A stretch of 57,123 nucleotides of DNA, from assembly GCA_910573755.1 (NCBI GenBank), contig CAJTBO010000031.1, positions 1 through 57,123 on the forward strand, read 5' to 3'. The stretch is from Lachnospiraceae bacterium (lineage in GTDB: Bacteria > Bacillota > Clostridia > Lachnospirales > Lachnospiraceae). Position 1 is the stretch's first letter, and each line of letters starts with the position of its first letter. The notes under the pieces are model-generated. The model was not told where the DNA came from. It made no database searches and saw only the letters and a program-made list of their open reading frames with translations. Below are positions 26,942 to 35,342 of this stretch, one piece after another. The position numbers and the translations under genes were made by a program.

Positions 26942-27562
26942 TTATCTTACTTCTTTTTCAAAATCCGAAGCCCCGTGCTTGCAGAGCGGGCAGATATAAT
27001 CCGCGGGCAGCTCCTCCCCTTCATATACATAGCCGCATATCTTGCATACCCAGACGGTCTTGCCGCTTTTCTCCTTCGGCGCTTCCGGTTTCGGTTTGAT
27101 ATGATCCTGATAATAGGTATAGGTAACCGAAGGTCTTTCCGAAAGCAGTTCCGCCGCCGTCACATCCGCGATAAACTGGGTGTGTGTGCCTAAATCGATC
27201 TCCTGAACCACCTTTCCGGAAAGATAGGAATTTGTTCCCGCCTTTACATAGTACAGCCCGTTTTCACTGCGCTCCTTCGGCCCGTAATCCTCAAACTTGT
27301 CTGCATTTCTTCCGCTCTGGAATCCAAAATGCTTAAACGTGTCAAATGATGCATCCTCCGCCAGCACAGATACGTTGAACAGTCCTGTCGCCTTTATCAT
27401 ATCATGTGTTTTGTTCTGCTTATTTACCGTAATGGATATCCGGTTCGGCGTGCTTGTCACCTGCATCACCGTATTGATAATGCACCCGTTATCAAACCCG
27501 TTCTCCTGCGCCGTTAAAACAAACAACCCGTAACTGAGTTTAAACATTGCTCTTTGATCCAT
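26942..27562 (-). CDS. Flavin reductase-rubredoxin fusion (high-molecular-weight rubredoxin type)
   Basis: This 206-residue protein has an FMN-binding flavin reductase domain in residues 1-150 (KLSYGLFVLTAQENGFDNGCIINTVMQ, then an FNVSVLAEDASFDTFKHFGFQSG segment). After a Lys/Pro-rich linker comes a rubredoxin domain with VCKICGYVYEGEEL and YICPLCKHGASDF, giving the four Cys ligands for iron. In anaerobes such fusions pass electrons from NAD(P)H to flavodiiron proteins for oxygen or NO reduction. The start follows GGAGGG. Its partner flavoprotein is not in the window. It is a single gene between two terminators. Confidence 0.92.
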   Translation of the reverse strand: MDQRAMFKLSYGLFVLTAQENGFDNGCIINTVMQVTSTPNRISITVNKQNKTHDMIKATGLFNVSVLAEDASFDTFKHFGFQSGRNADKFEDYGPKERSENGLYYVKAGTNSYLSGKVVQEIDLGTHTQFIADVTAAELLSERPSVTYTYYQDHIKPKPEAPKEKSGKTVWVCKICGYVYEGEELPADYICPLCKHGASDFEKEVR

Positions 27563-27645
27563 AAAAATACCCTCCGTTTTTATTTATCTTTTCCGAAACT
27601 TGTCTCTTTATTCAATATATAGTACTGATGTGAAAACGTCAATAC

Positions 27646-27670
27646 AAAAACAGGAATTATTCCTGTTTTT
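27646..27670. terminator. Bidirectional terminator between tdk and the flavin reductase gene
   Basis: AAAAACAGGAA and TTCCTGTTTTT form an 11-bp perfect stem with a 3-base loop, so both strands end in T-tracts. Confidence 0.85.
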
Positions 27671-27685
27671 TGATTCCACACAATT

Positions 27686-28273
27686 TTACCTCCCGGCATT
27701 CTCCTCATCCGGTTTCAGCTTCCCCTCCTTATAGTGCCTTCTGCAAAGCGCCACATATTTATCATTGGCACCCAGACAGATCTGCTCGCCGTCCCGGATG
27801 ATCTCTCCCTTTTCATTTAGTCTTGTGTTGCAGGATGCCCCCTGCCCGCACCAGCAGACCGTCTTCAGCTCCTCGATCACATCCGCCCAGGCGAGAAGCC
27901 ATACAGAGCCCTCAAAAGGCTCCCGCCTGAAATCCGTCCGCAGGCCGTAGCAGATGACCGGTATATCAAGATCATCCACCACATGCACAAAAAGTTCGAT
28001 ATCCGACTTTTTACAAAACTGTGCCTCATCCACGATCACACAGTCATACTCTTTTATCTCCTCATCGCTCATCTCTACGAACTCTTCTACAAAACGGCAT
28101 TTGCCCGAAAGCCCCATGCGGCTTTTGATCACCTTCTCCCCGTCCCTGTTATCCAGTCGGGGCTTTAATAAAAGCGCCTTTTTTCCTCTTTCATAATAAT
28201 TGTATTCCACCATTAAGGCATTTGCGGTCTTGGAACTGCCCATCGCGCCATGCCTGAAATATAACTTAGCCAT
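27686..28273 (-). CDS. tdk: Thymidine kinase
   Basis: This 195-residue protein has P-loop GAMGSSKTANAL at the N-terminus, the Walker B-like VIVDEAQF, the lasso region and a zinc site in TVCWCGQGASCNTR ... LCRRH. These define the TK1-type tetrameric thymidine kinase, which phosphorylates thymidine for salvage into DNA precursors. The start at 28273 follows AAAGGAAATAAT; an upstream ATG at 28324 overlaps the hairpin that ends the previous operon. It lies downstream of the nucleoside ABC importer genes, but a strong hairpin separates them. Confidence 0.96.
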   Translation of the reverse strand: MAKLYFRHGAMGSSKTANALMVEYNYYERGKKALLLKPRLDNRDGEKVIKSRMGLSGKCRFVEEFVEMSDEEIKEYDCVIVDEAQFCKKSDIELFVHVVDDLDIPVICYGLRTDFRREPFEGSVWLLAWADVIEELKTVCWCGQGASCNTRLNEKGEIIRDGEQICLGANDKYVALCRRHYKEGKLKPDEENAGR

Positions 28274-28312
28274 ATTATTTCCTTTGCGTTTTATCTGTTT
28301 TTTATACATTAA

Positions 28313-28349
28313 GAACCGATGCAACTTATATTTTTCATTGCATCGGTTC
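28313..28349 (-). terminator. Terminator after the nucleoside transporter operon
   Basis: GAACCGATGCAA and TTGCATCGGTTC form a perfect 12-bp stem with a 13-base loop between the permease gene and tdk. On the minus strand a moderately T-rich stretch follows. Confidence 0.75.
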
Positions 28350-28409
28350 CTGTAAACTATTTAACTGTGCCGCAGCGGACAACCGCCGCTTTCCGTCATC
28401 CGTCCCGCT

Positions 28410-29339
28410 TTATTTCGCCTTCTGGAACGGTTTTCCGTTCGCTGCCGGCACTCTCGCCGTACCCACAAACAGCACCAGCGCCAGGATCGTCACGATATAC
28501 GGAATCATGGAGATCAGGTTTGGCGATACCACATTACTGGAGGTGGCCAGCACCTTCACACCATTACAGAATCCGAACAGCAGGCAGGCAAGCAACGCTC
28601 CCTGCGGTTTAAATTTCCCGAATATAACCGCAGAGATCGCCATAAAGCCCTGACCCACGATAACGATAGGTCTGAACTGACTTACTGTTGCCAGCGTGAT
28701 ATAGGCACCGCCCAGCCCTGCCAAAAACCCTGATAAAATAACACAGATATATCTGAGCCGGTAAACGTTGATGCCCAGCGTATCACATGCCTCCGGAGAT
28801 TCACCGACCGCACGCAGCCGCATCCCGAATCTTGTCTTATAAAAAACAAACCAGATCACCGCAACCAAAACAAGAGACAGGTAGGCAACAGAATAATTGC
28901 TCAGAACATTGTCCCAGAAGGAACCTACCGGAAAAATCCCGTCAAATACTTTGGGCAGTTTCGCACTGATATCCACCGCCGGCGTATCGGAAGAACCGTC
29001 ATAGATTGCTTTGCAAAGGAACACCGCCAGCCCCGGTGCCAAAAAGTTGATCGCCGTACCGGAAATGGTCTGATCCGCCTGAAACGATACACATGCCATC
29101 GCATGCAGCAACCCGAACAACGCTCCCGCAAGACCGCCTACCAGAAATGCAATCCAGGGATTTCCACAGGTCAGCGCCATAGCCGCCCCGACAAACGCCC
29201 CGATCGTCATCATACCCTCGATACCGATATTTACCACACCGCTCCGCTCGGAAAAACAGGAACCCAGCGCCGCCAGCAGAAGAGGCGGTGTATATGTCAT
29301 TGTCGCATTAATAAGCAAACCAAGATTTCTCAAAAACAT
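28410..29339 (-). CDS. nupQ: Nucleoside ABC transporter permease (NupQ-like)
   Basis: This 309-residue membrane protein has about nine membrane segments. Its N-terminal part reads LLINATMTYTPPLLLAALGSCFSERSGVVNIGIEGMM, the hallmark of the second permease of guanosine/purine nucleoside importers. A conserved cytoplasmic loop, RLRAVGESPEACDTLGINVYR, contacts the ATPase. The ATG overlaps the stop of the preceding permease by one base (TAATG on the minus strand). It ends the operon of binding protein, ATPase and two permeases. Confidence 0.93.
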   Translation of the reverse strand: MFLRNLGLLINATMTYTPPLLLAALGSCFSERSGVVNIGIEGMMTIGAFVGAAMALTCGNPWIAFLVGGLAGALFGLLHAMACVSFQADQTISGTAINFLAPGLAVFLCKAIYDGSSDTPAVDISAKLPKVFDGIFPVGSFWDNVLSNYSVAYLSLVLVAVIWFVFYKTRFGMRLRAVGESPEACDTLGINVYRLRYICVILSGFLAGLGGAYITLATVSQFRPIVIVGQGFMAISAVIFGKFKPQGALLACLLFGFCNGVKVLATSSNVVSPNLISMIPYIVTILALVLFVGTARVPAANGKPFQKAK

Positions 29340-30454
29340 TACTTTGCACCTCCTTCGCCTTTTGCCTTTTTATTCCCTGCATAACTCAGCAGGAGCCTCT
29401 TAAACACATGGGCGATCGCAATGAAGAAAATGATCGTACCCATAATGATATCCACAATTTCCGAAGGCGCATTGACAAGCGATAGTTTCGTGCCGCCATA
29501 CTTCATCGCCCCGTAAAACAATCCGGCAAAAATACAGCCTATGGGGTTTGTAGAACCGATCAACGCCACCGTGATCCCCTGAAACCCGAAACTCTCCTGT
29601 GAAGAAAACTGACTGATACGCATTCCCATTCCCATCAGCTGGCAGGCGCCTCCCATGCCCGCGAGGGCACCGGAAATTGACATTGCCGTCATAATTTCCC
29701 TGTTGGAGTTAATACCGCCGTACTCCGCCGCATGCCTGTTAAATCCCACCGCCTTTAACTTATATCCCAATGTTGTCCTGTTCAGGATAAAAGCAATCAC
29801 AACCGCTGCAATCACCGCAACAAAAATATTATAGCTTGCACCTGCCCCCAGCACTTCCTGAAGAGATTCACTCCTGATGAGCATTGTTGCCGACTCCAGA
29901 ATATCTTTCGTCGCCTCACCGCCTCCTTCTTTATGAACTGCCGGAATATTCACGACATAATTGGAGAGATAATAAGCGATCCAGTTAAACATAATAAAGG
30001 AGAGCACTTCGTTGATGCCTCTTTTTACTTTCAATACAGCTACGATCATAGACCACAGGCCACCTGCCAATGCCGCCGCGATCAGGCATAACGGTACATG
30101 AATGACCGCCGGCACTTTGACAAACACTCCCACAATACATGCCGCCAGCGTTCCTACCACATACTGTCCTTCCGCTCCGATATTAAACACACCGGTCTGA
30201 AAAGAGAACGCCACACTCAACCCGGTCAGAATAATAGGAGATGCATACACAATCGCCCACACAATAAATTTCGGCTTCCCAAAAACTCCCGTAACCAGCT
30301 TTCCGTATGCCTCCCCCGCACTGATACCCGCTGCCTGCAGCAGGATCGCTCCCACCACAAAGCCTACCAGAATAGAGATCAGCGTATACAGCAGATTACC
30401 ATGGAGGATTTTTGTACCAAAGGAATTTTTTGTTTTTTCTTTTGTATTACTCAT
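29339..30454 (-). CDS. nupP: Nucleoside ABC transporter permease (NupP-like)
   Basis: This 371-residue membrane protein has the family segments VFNIGAEGQYVVG, GINEVLSFIMFNWIAYYL and YKLKAVGFNRHAAEYGGINSNR. It pairs with NupQ to form the channel. The ATG at 30454 follows GGAGGTGGAGCGC at good distance; a GTG three codons upstream would leave no room for this site. It overlaps the ATPase gene by 8 bases, and the following permease by one base, so translation of all three is probably coupled. Confidence 0.93.
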   Translation of the reverse strand: MSNTKEKTKNSFGTKILHGNLLYTLISILVGFVVGAILLQAAGISAGEAYGKLVTGVFGKPKFIVWAIVYASPIILTGLSVAFSFQTGVFNIGAEGQYVVGTLAACIVGVFVKVPAVIHVPLCLIAAALAGGLWSMIVAVLKVKRGINEVLSFIMFNWIAYYLSNYVVNIPAVHKEGGGEATKDILESATMLIRSESLQEVLGAGASYNIFVAVIAAVVIAFILNRTTLGYKLKAVGFNRHAAEYGGINSNREIMTAMSISGALAGMGGACQLMGMGMRISQFSSQESFGFQGITVALIGSTNPIGCIFAGLFYGAMKYGGTKLSLVNAPSEIVDIIMGTIIFFIAIAHVFKRLLLSYAGNKKAKGEGGAK

Positions 30455-31991
30455 GCGCTCCACCTCCTGCCATCATCAGACCCAGTTCATTTTCATTTGC
30501 ATCCCTGCCAGGCACGCTTCCTACGATCTTCCCGTCAAAAATAACTTTGATCTCATCGGAAAGGCTCATGATCTCATCCAGTTCAAAGGATACCAAAAGT
30601 ACCGCCTTTCCTTTATTCCTCTGTTCCACCAGATATTTATGTACATATTCGATAGCCCCCACATCCAGTCCTCTGGTAGGATTCACCGCGATCAGCAGTT
30701 CCGAATCGTTGGTGATCTCTCTGGCAATGATCACTTTCTGCTGATTACCGCCTGAAAGCTGTCCTGCCGGCTTTCCTTCACTCCCCCTCGGGCGGACATC
30801 GAATTTCTCGATCAATTCCGTTGCCTTTTTCTGAATTGCGTCCCGCTTCAGAATACCATGGCTGGAAAACTCTTCTTCTCCAAAATTCTGCAGGATCAGA
30901 TTGTCCGCTACGGAAAATTGCAATACCAGCCCGTGTTTTTGCCGGTCCGCCGGAATACTGGTGATCCCTGCTTCAAATATCTCTCTCGGCGTCTTTCCAA
31001 ACACCTCTTTTCCGTGTATCATAACAGACCCTTCCGTTCCCTTTCGAAGCCCTGTGATGATCTCCACCAGTTCGGTCTGGCCGTTGCCGTCCACTCCCGC
31101 AAGTCCTACGATCTCTCCCTTTCTGACGGTAATGTCAAGTCCTTTCAGAATCTCCACATTTCTGTAATCCTTCCCATGCAGATTCTTCACAACAAGTGCG
31201 TCCTCTCCCGGTTTCTGCTCCTTTTTATCTACCTTGAAAGTAACATCACGCCCCACCATCATTGCAGCAAGCTGATCCTCGTTCACCTCAGCCACATTCA
31301 CGGTCTGAATATATTTCCCCTGCCGTATGATCGTACAATAATCCGCAGATGCCTTGATCTCTTTCAGCTTATGAGTTATCAGAATAATGGATTTTCCGTC
31401 CTTTGTCAGGTGCCCGATGATCTCGATCAGTTCTCCGATCTCCTGCGGTGTAAGGGACGCTGTGGGCTCGTCCAGTATCAGAATATCCGCACCTCTGTAC
31501 AATACCTTCAAAATCTCCACTCTCTGCTGCATGCCCACGGAAATATCTTCTATCTTGGCATCCGGGTCTACCTGAAGCCCGTAACGCTGTGATAATTCTA
31601 TCACCTGTTCCCGCGCCGATTTCAGATCCACCGTCAACCCCTTTACCGGCTCCATGCCCAGAATAATATTTTCCGTTACCGAAAACGGCTGTACCAGCAT
31701 AAAATGCTGATGTACCATACCAATCCCCAGTTCTATCGCCTTTTCCGGCGAATCAATGGCCGCTTTGTTCCCGTTTACCTCAATATAACCTGACGTCGGG
31801 TGATACAACCCGTATAAAACATTCATCAAAGTAGATTTTCCGGCGCCGTTCTCCCCCAGGATCGCATGTACTTCCCCTTTGTGGACAGTCAGATTAATAC
31901 CGTCGTTGGCAACAAAATCGCCAAACTTTTTAACGATATCATGCATGGCTATGACTGTCTTTGAAAGGTCAACATGACTTTCTCTCCCCAT
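30447..31991 (-). CDS. nupO: Nucleoside ABC transporter ATP-binding protein with two ABC domains (NupO-like)
   Basis: This 514-residue protein has two nucleotide-binding domains. The first has Walker A GENGAGKST, signature ISVGMQQRVE and Walker B ILILDEPTASLTPQE. The second has GLAGVDGNGQTE in the Walker A position, LSGGNQQK and LLIAVNPTRGLD, where the usual catalytic DEPT is AVNPT, as is common for the second domain of BmpA-linked ATPases. The start at 31991 follows AAGGAGG; the frame upstream is open but has no comparable site. It energises nucleoside import. A strong hairpin separates it from the binding-protein gene. Confidence 0.94.
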   Translation of the reverse strand: MGRESHVDLSKTVIAMHDIVKKFGDFVANDGINLTVHKGEVHAILGENGAGKSTLMNVLYGLYHPTSGYIEVNGNKAAIDSPEKAIELGIGMVHQHFMLVQPFSVTENIILGMEPVKGLTVDLKSAREQVIELSQRYGLQVDPDAKIEDISVGMQQRVEILKVLYRGADILILDEPTASLTPQEIGELIEIIGHLTKDGKSIILITHKLKEIKASADYCTIIRQGKYIQTVNVAEVNEDQLAAMMVGRDVTFKVDKKEQKPGEDALVVKNLHGKDYRNVEILKGLDITVRKGEIVGLAGVDGNGQTELVEIITGLRKGTEGSVMIHGKEVFGKTPREIFEAGITSIPADRQKHGLVLQFSVADNLILQNFGEEEFSSHGILKRDAIQKKATELIEKFDVRPRGSEGKPAGQLSGGNQQKVIIAREITNDSELLIAVNPTRGLDVGAIEYVHKYLVEQRNKGKAVLLVSFELDEIMSLSDEIKVIFDGKIVGSVPGRDANENELGLMMAGGGAHE

Positions 31992-32069
31992 GAAATTTTC
32001 CTCCTTATTCCAGTACTTTTGTGCATTATATTCCGCATCGGTTTTCCTACTTAATATCATAACATAAGA

Positions 32070-32102
32070 AAAAGGTGTAGAAAATCTTTTTCTACACCTT
32101 TT
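32070..32102 (-). terminator. Intra-operon hairpin between the binding-protein and ATPase genes
   Basis: A 15-bp perfect A/T-flanked stem (AAAAGGTGTAGAAAA pairing with TTTTCTACACCTTTT) with a 3-base loop, and T-tracts on both strands. It lies in the 147-base gap after the binding-protein gene and probably attenuates read-through, giving more binding protein than transporter. Confidence 0.8.
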
Positions 32103-32138
32103 CCATAATTTTTTATTTTAATCGACCTTTTCCGCAGA

Positions 32139-33266
32139 TCAGTCTAATTCGTAAGCATCGCCATGGGCTGCCTCAAAATCCGCCTGAGTCTCAGGAACAA
32201 CTATTTCGCCGGAAATGATCTTTGCCTTTACTTCCTCCACTGCCTTTATCACATCATCAGACAGATTGGTTGTTGTAGGCGCGATATCCACACCGCCTGC
32301 AGCCAGATCATATGTGATAATACCGCTCTGCAGTGTACCTTCGCATACAGCCTTTGCCGCCTCAAAGCTGGCATTGTCCACTCGCTTCATAGCGGATGTC
32401 AGAATATTTTCGGGAGCCAGAGAACTCTGGTCAGAGTCAACACCGATCGCCCATTTACCCTTTTCTTTACAACCCTCGATCACGCCAAGGCCTGTTCCGC
32501 CTGCTGCGTGGAAGATTACGTCCGCACCGTCTGTGATCATAGTAGTTGCCGCAGATTTACCGCCTGCTGTATCAGCAAACGAGTTTGCATTCTGCTGCAG
32601 AACCGTTGCATCCGGATTCGCATCCAGAACGCCTGCACAGTAACCGTAACCGAACTCATGCATAACCGGTGTACCCATGCCGAGCACGAATCCTACCTTA
32701 TTGCTTTCTGTTGTAAGGCCTGCCACATAACCTACCAGATAAGAAGCCTGAGCCTGTTTGAACATTAAGCATGTAACATTGGGCAGTTCAATACTGGAAT
32801 CATCAATGATAGCAAATTTCTGATCCGGATTTGCTTCTGCCGCCGCTTTTGTAGCGTCTGCAAGCTGGAAGCCAACGCTGATGATCAGATCATATTCTTC
32901 ATCAATGAAAGTCTCAAGATTCGCCTTATAGTCAGCGTCTGTTTTGGACTCCAGATACTGAACCTGAATCCCCAGCTCGTCTGCCGCTCTCTGCAGCCCT
33001 TCCCAGGAAGACTGGTTAAAGGAACCGTCATTTACACCGCCTACATCTGTCACCATACCAACTTTGATCTCGGAATAATCTGCGGAAGGAGCCTCTGCCT
33101 CTTCTGCGGGTGCCTCTGCCTCCTCTGCAGGTGCTTCCGCTTCCTCTGCGGGTGCCTCTGCCTCTGTCTCGGCCGGCGCTGCAGGTTCATCTGCACTGCT
33201 TCCACATGCCACCATGGCAAATGCCATTGTGCATGCAAGAAGAACTGAAATCAATTTCTTCTTCAT
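32139..33266 (-). CDS. nupN: BmpA-family nucleoside-binding lipoprotein (NupN-like)
   Basis: This 375-residue protein has a lipoprotein signal with lipobox MVAC (Cys21). A Glu/Ala/Pro linker of about 40 residues follows, made of repeated EAPAEEA units. The binding domain then begins with IKVGMVTDVGGVNDGSFNQSSWEGLQ, the Bmp/PnrA/TmpC purine-nucleoside receptor signature, and includes IGVDSDQSSLAPE. Length fits the family once the linker is counted. It leads the operon. A near-consensus promoter lies 70 bases upstream. Confidence 0.94.
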   Translation of the reverse strand: MKKKLISVLLACTMAFAMVACGSSADEPAAPAETEAEAPAEEAEAPAEEAEAPAEEAEAPSADYSEIKVGMVTDVGGVNDGSFNQSSWEGLQRAADELGIQVQYLESKTDADYKANLETFIDEEYDLIISVGFQLADATKAAAEANPDQKFAIIDDSSIELPNVTCLMFKQAQASYLVGYVAGLTTESNKVGFVLGMGTPVMHEFGYGYCAGVLDANPDATVLQQNANSFADTAGGKSAATTMITDGADVIFHAAGGTGLGVIEGCKEKGKWAIGVDSDQSSLAPENILTSAMKRVDNASFEAAKAVCEGTLQSGIITYDLAAGGVDIAPTTTNLSDDVIKAVEEVKAKIISGEIVVPETQADFEAAHGDAYELD

Positions 33267-33335
33267 AAATTATTTTCCTCCTGTAATTTGCTTGTCCCTG
33301 TCCGTTGCAGACAGGATATTTACTGCTATTTAACC

Positions 33336-33364
33336 AGTATAAGTGATTCTTTTCCCTTTTTCAA
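33336..33364 (-). promoter_or_regulatory. Promoter of the nucleoside importer operon
   Basis: On the minus strand TTGAAA and TATACT are separated by 17 bases (5/6 matches each), 70 bases before the binding-protein start. Confidence 0.7.
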
Positions 33365-33484
33365 GAAATTCTTTTATTTTCGTGTAAATTTACGTTTACA
33401 GAGAAATCGAGATACATATTATATGAACTTTTGACAAAATATCTGTAATTTCCCGGAAACTTTTCCCTGTTCTGCCGATTGCTG

Positions 33485-34159
33485 CTAGAACGTCACTTCG
33501 CCGTCATGTGCCAGCAGGGATACCGCGTGCACTCCTTCGAGTCCGTTGATCCCCTTGACTAGTTCCTTCTCCTCTTTCACCCTGAGTTCCACCACCATAT
33601 CCAGCTGCTCCGCGGAAAGGCTTCTGGATTTTACCCTGTAATATCCCGCAAGGCGCTCCACCACTTCCAGTATTTTATCCTCCGCGTCCATCCCGTCCGC
33701 GTTCACCACAAGGATCTTCGGCGCCTTTGCCACCGGCAGTTTATCCAGCACAAAAAACAGTATCGTCAAAAAAATACTCACGATGACCGCTATCACATAA
33801 AGCCTTGCCCCGCATATAATGCCGATACTGATAGCCCAGAATAAAAACGCCAGATCCATCGGATCTTTGACCGCTGTACGGAAACGTACGATGGAGAGCG
33901 CACCGACCATACCCAGCGATACAACAATGCTGGACTGGATCGTCAGAATAACGCCCGCCGTGATCAGCGCAAGCGCAGCCAGCGTAATATTAAATGACTT
34001 GTTGTAAAAGGTTTTTCTGGTAAGCACTCTGTAAATACAGAAGATATACAGTGCCAGTACCGTTGTGATAAACATTACCAGAAAAATCTCCTGCGGCGTG
34101 ACATCAGCGGCGGCAATAGATTCCAAAAATGAATTTTTTAAAATGTCCTTTGTGCTCAA
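33485..34159 (-). CDS. DUF4956 membrane protein
   Basis: This 224-residue protein has three to four membrane segments in residues 25-140, including SLGMVGALSIVRFRTAVKDPMDLAFLFWAISIG. That stretch is the hallmark of DUF4956. A soluble C-terminal domain of about 85 residues with alternating strands follows. The start is TTG at 34159, preceded by AAAGGAG. In Clostridia this family usually neighbours a VTC-type polyphosphate polymerase and sometimes a CotH kinase. Here it has the VTC gene directly upstream and no CotH. Function unknown; a link to polyphosphate is inferred from context. Confidence 0.88.
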   Translation of the reverse strand: MSTKDILKNSFLESIAAADVTPQEIFLVMFITTVLALYIFCIYRVLTRKTFYNKSFNITLAALALITAGVILTIQSSIVVSLGMVGALSIVRFRTAVKDPMDLAFLFWAISIGIICGARLYVIAVIVSIFLTILFFVLDKLPVAKAPKILVVNADGMDAEDKILEVVERLAGYYRVKSRSLSAEQLDMVVELRVKEEKELVKGINGLEGVHAVSLLAHDGEVTF

Positions 34160-34232
34160 AATACATACTCCTTTTCTTCATTATATATTTATCGTTTCAA
34201 AAATGCTCTCCCGCATCCGGCACCGATGCCGT

Positions 34233-34922
34233 CTACAGGTGATATTTCCTGCACAGATAATACTTGGAGAAAGCGGTCCTCTGCAGATTTTCCAGCTCAA
34301 TGGCTTTATAAATATAATCAGGAAGATACTCATCATACTTTACTTCCAGCACATGCGCCCCGGTCGGCATGACCGGACGTTTCTTCATCCCCGCATCAAA
34401 GAAATGCCCATAATCCCCGGAAGATGAGATATTCCTGTCAAAAGTCACCCGGACATTTCCCAGCGGACACACAAAAACCGTCCTTTCATAATCCACGATC
34501 ACTTTGGCGCGGAACTGCCTCGTATTCCATCCTATCACGAATTTATTCCAGACCGGGATATCGCAGGCTTCCAGCGTCTCCGGTTTTCCCGCAAGCAGCG
34601 ATTCGCACAGATCCCTTTCTATCTCGCAGGCATCCTTACTGGTCATCCCGCATATCTTCTTCTTGTTTTCCAGTTCGATCCGGTCCGCGCTATGGTTGTA
34701 AATACGTATACGGAACTTCTCCCTCGGATCGGTCCCGTTTTCGTTTTCATAAAATCCCGTATCCAGATAATCGTCAAAGTATACGCTGCGGATCCGGTAT
34801 TTTCCGTTTCCGTCTGCATGAGGATCAAACCGCATAATGCCGGACAGCCTCCCCTTCAGACACGCCAGCTGTGCTTCGGAGCAGATATATTTAAACTCAT
34901 GACGATATGTTTTCTTTTCCAA
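34233..34922 (-). CDS. VTC-domain polyphosphate polymerase
   Basis: This 229-residue protein of the triphosphate-tunnel fold has the family strands YRHEFKYICS, YRIRSVYFDD, REKFRIRIY, RIELENKKK, KVIVDYERT, RVTFDRN and LEVKYDEYLP. These place the basic and acidic residues that bind nucleotide and metal in yeast Vtc4-type enzymes. It may build polyphosphate or a related product. The start is taken as TTG at 34922, which follows AGAGGAG; an ATG nine codons upstream (34949) has no ribosome binding site, so the first residues are uncertain. Cotranscription with DUF4956 is likely (73-base gap). Confidence 0.85.
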   Translation of the reverse strand: MEKKTYRHEFKYICSEAQLACLKGRLSGIMRFDPHADGNGKYRIRSVYFDDYLDTGFYENENGTDPREKFRIRIYNHSADRIELENKKKICGMTSKDACEIERDLCESLLAGKPETLEACDIPVWNKFVIGWNTRQFRAKVIVDYERTVFVCPLGNVRVTFDRNISSSGDYGHFFDAGMKKRPVMPTGAHVLEVKYDEYLPDYIYKAIELENLQRTAFSKYYLCRKYHL

Positions 34923-35074
34923 AGCCTCTCCTCTTTCTTTTTTAACCATAAATGATACACGTTACTTATTGTATTATTCCCCGAGCCCGCTTGTCAATCG
35001 TCAAATTCTTAAAAGTGTTGAATTTTGGCTTCACAAATATAAACATTTATAAGATTTTATATTTTTTTAATACT

Positions 35075-35176
35075 TTAGTCTTCCATATACTCCCTGTAAT
35101 CATACTCCGATGCAAATAAAATATATCTGTCCCCGACCCATCCCATATAGCCTGCTGATGTTGTGTATCCTTTCAT
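35075..35176 (-). CDS. 33-residue small protein
   Basis: An ORF of 33 codons encodes MKGYTTSAGYMGWV ... YRNG-free, Tyr- and Gly-rich sequence ending in FASEYDYREYMED. It has an ideal ribosome binding site (GGAGG, eight bases from the ATG) and a TAA stop. Composition is that of a folded or surface-active small protein, with six Tyr and one Trp. I recall similar short Clostridia proteins with an MKGYTT start and a FASE-x-DY ending, but cannot confirm it. It lies between the VTC gene and mfd with no partner. Confidence 0.65.
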   Translation of the reverse strand: MKGYTTSAGYMGWVGDRYILFASEYDYREYMED

Positions 35177-35248
35177 GCTTTTTTACCTCCTGTCCCGGCC
35201 CCGCGGACATTATCCCGCAGCCGCCATCTGATAAAAAGAGCATAACAA

Positions 35249-35278
35249 AAAAGGTGTCCCATAACCGGTACACCTTTT
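35249..35278 (-). terminator. Terminator after mfd
   Basis: AAAAGGTGT and ACACCTTTT form a perfect 9-bp stem with a 12-base loop, 64 bases past the mfd stop. T-tracts occur on both sides. Confidence 0.8.
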
Positions 35279-35342
35279 CTTCTCATATATTTTTTGGTAT
35301 ACAATTCCACCCGCGGCAAGATTCCATGCTGTCCTTCCCTCT

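Larger units (their letters stand above)
34950..35342. other. Gap before mfd: small gene and terminator
   Basis: This AT-rich stretch holds one small gene (35075-35176) and the mfd terminator (35249-35278), described separately. I see nothing else. The part 34950-35070 has long A/T runs suited to a promoter, but no convincing hexamer pair. Confidence 0.5.

Noticed and set aside
33060-33180. EAPAEEA tandem repeats in the nucleoside-binding protein as a mobile or CRISPR-like repeat
   Set aside because: They are a coding low-complexity linker after the lipobox, common in lipoproteins.
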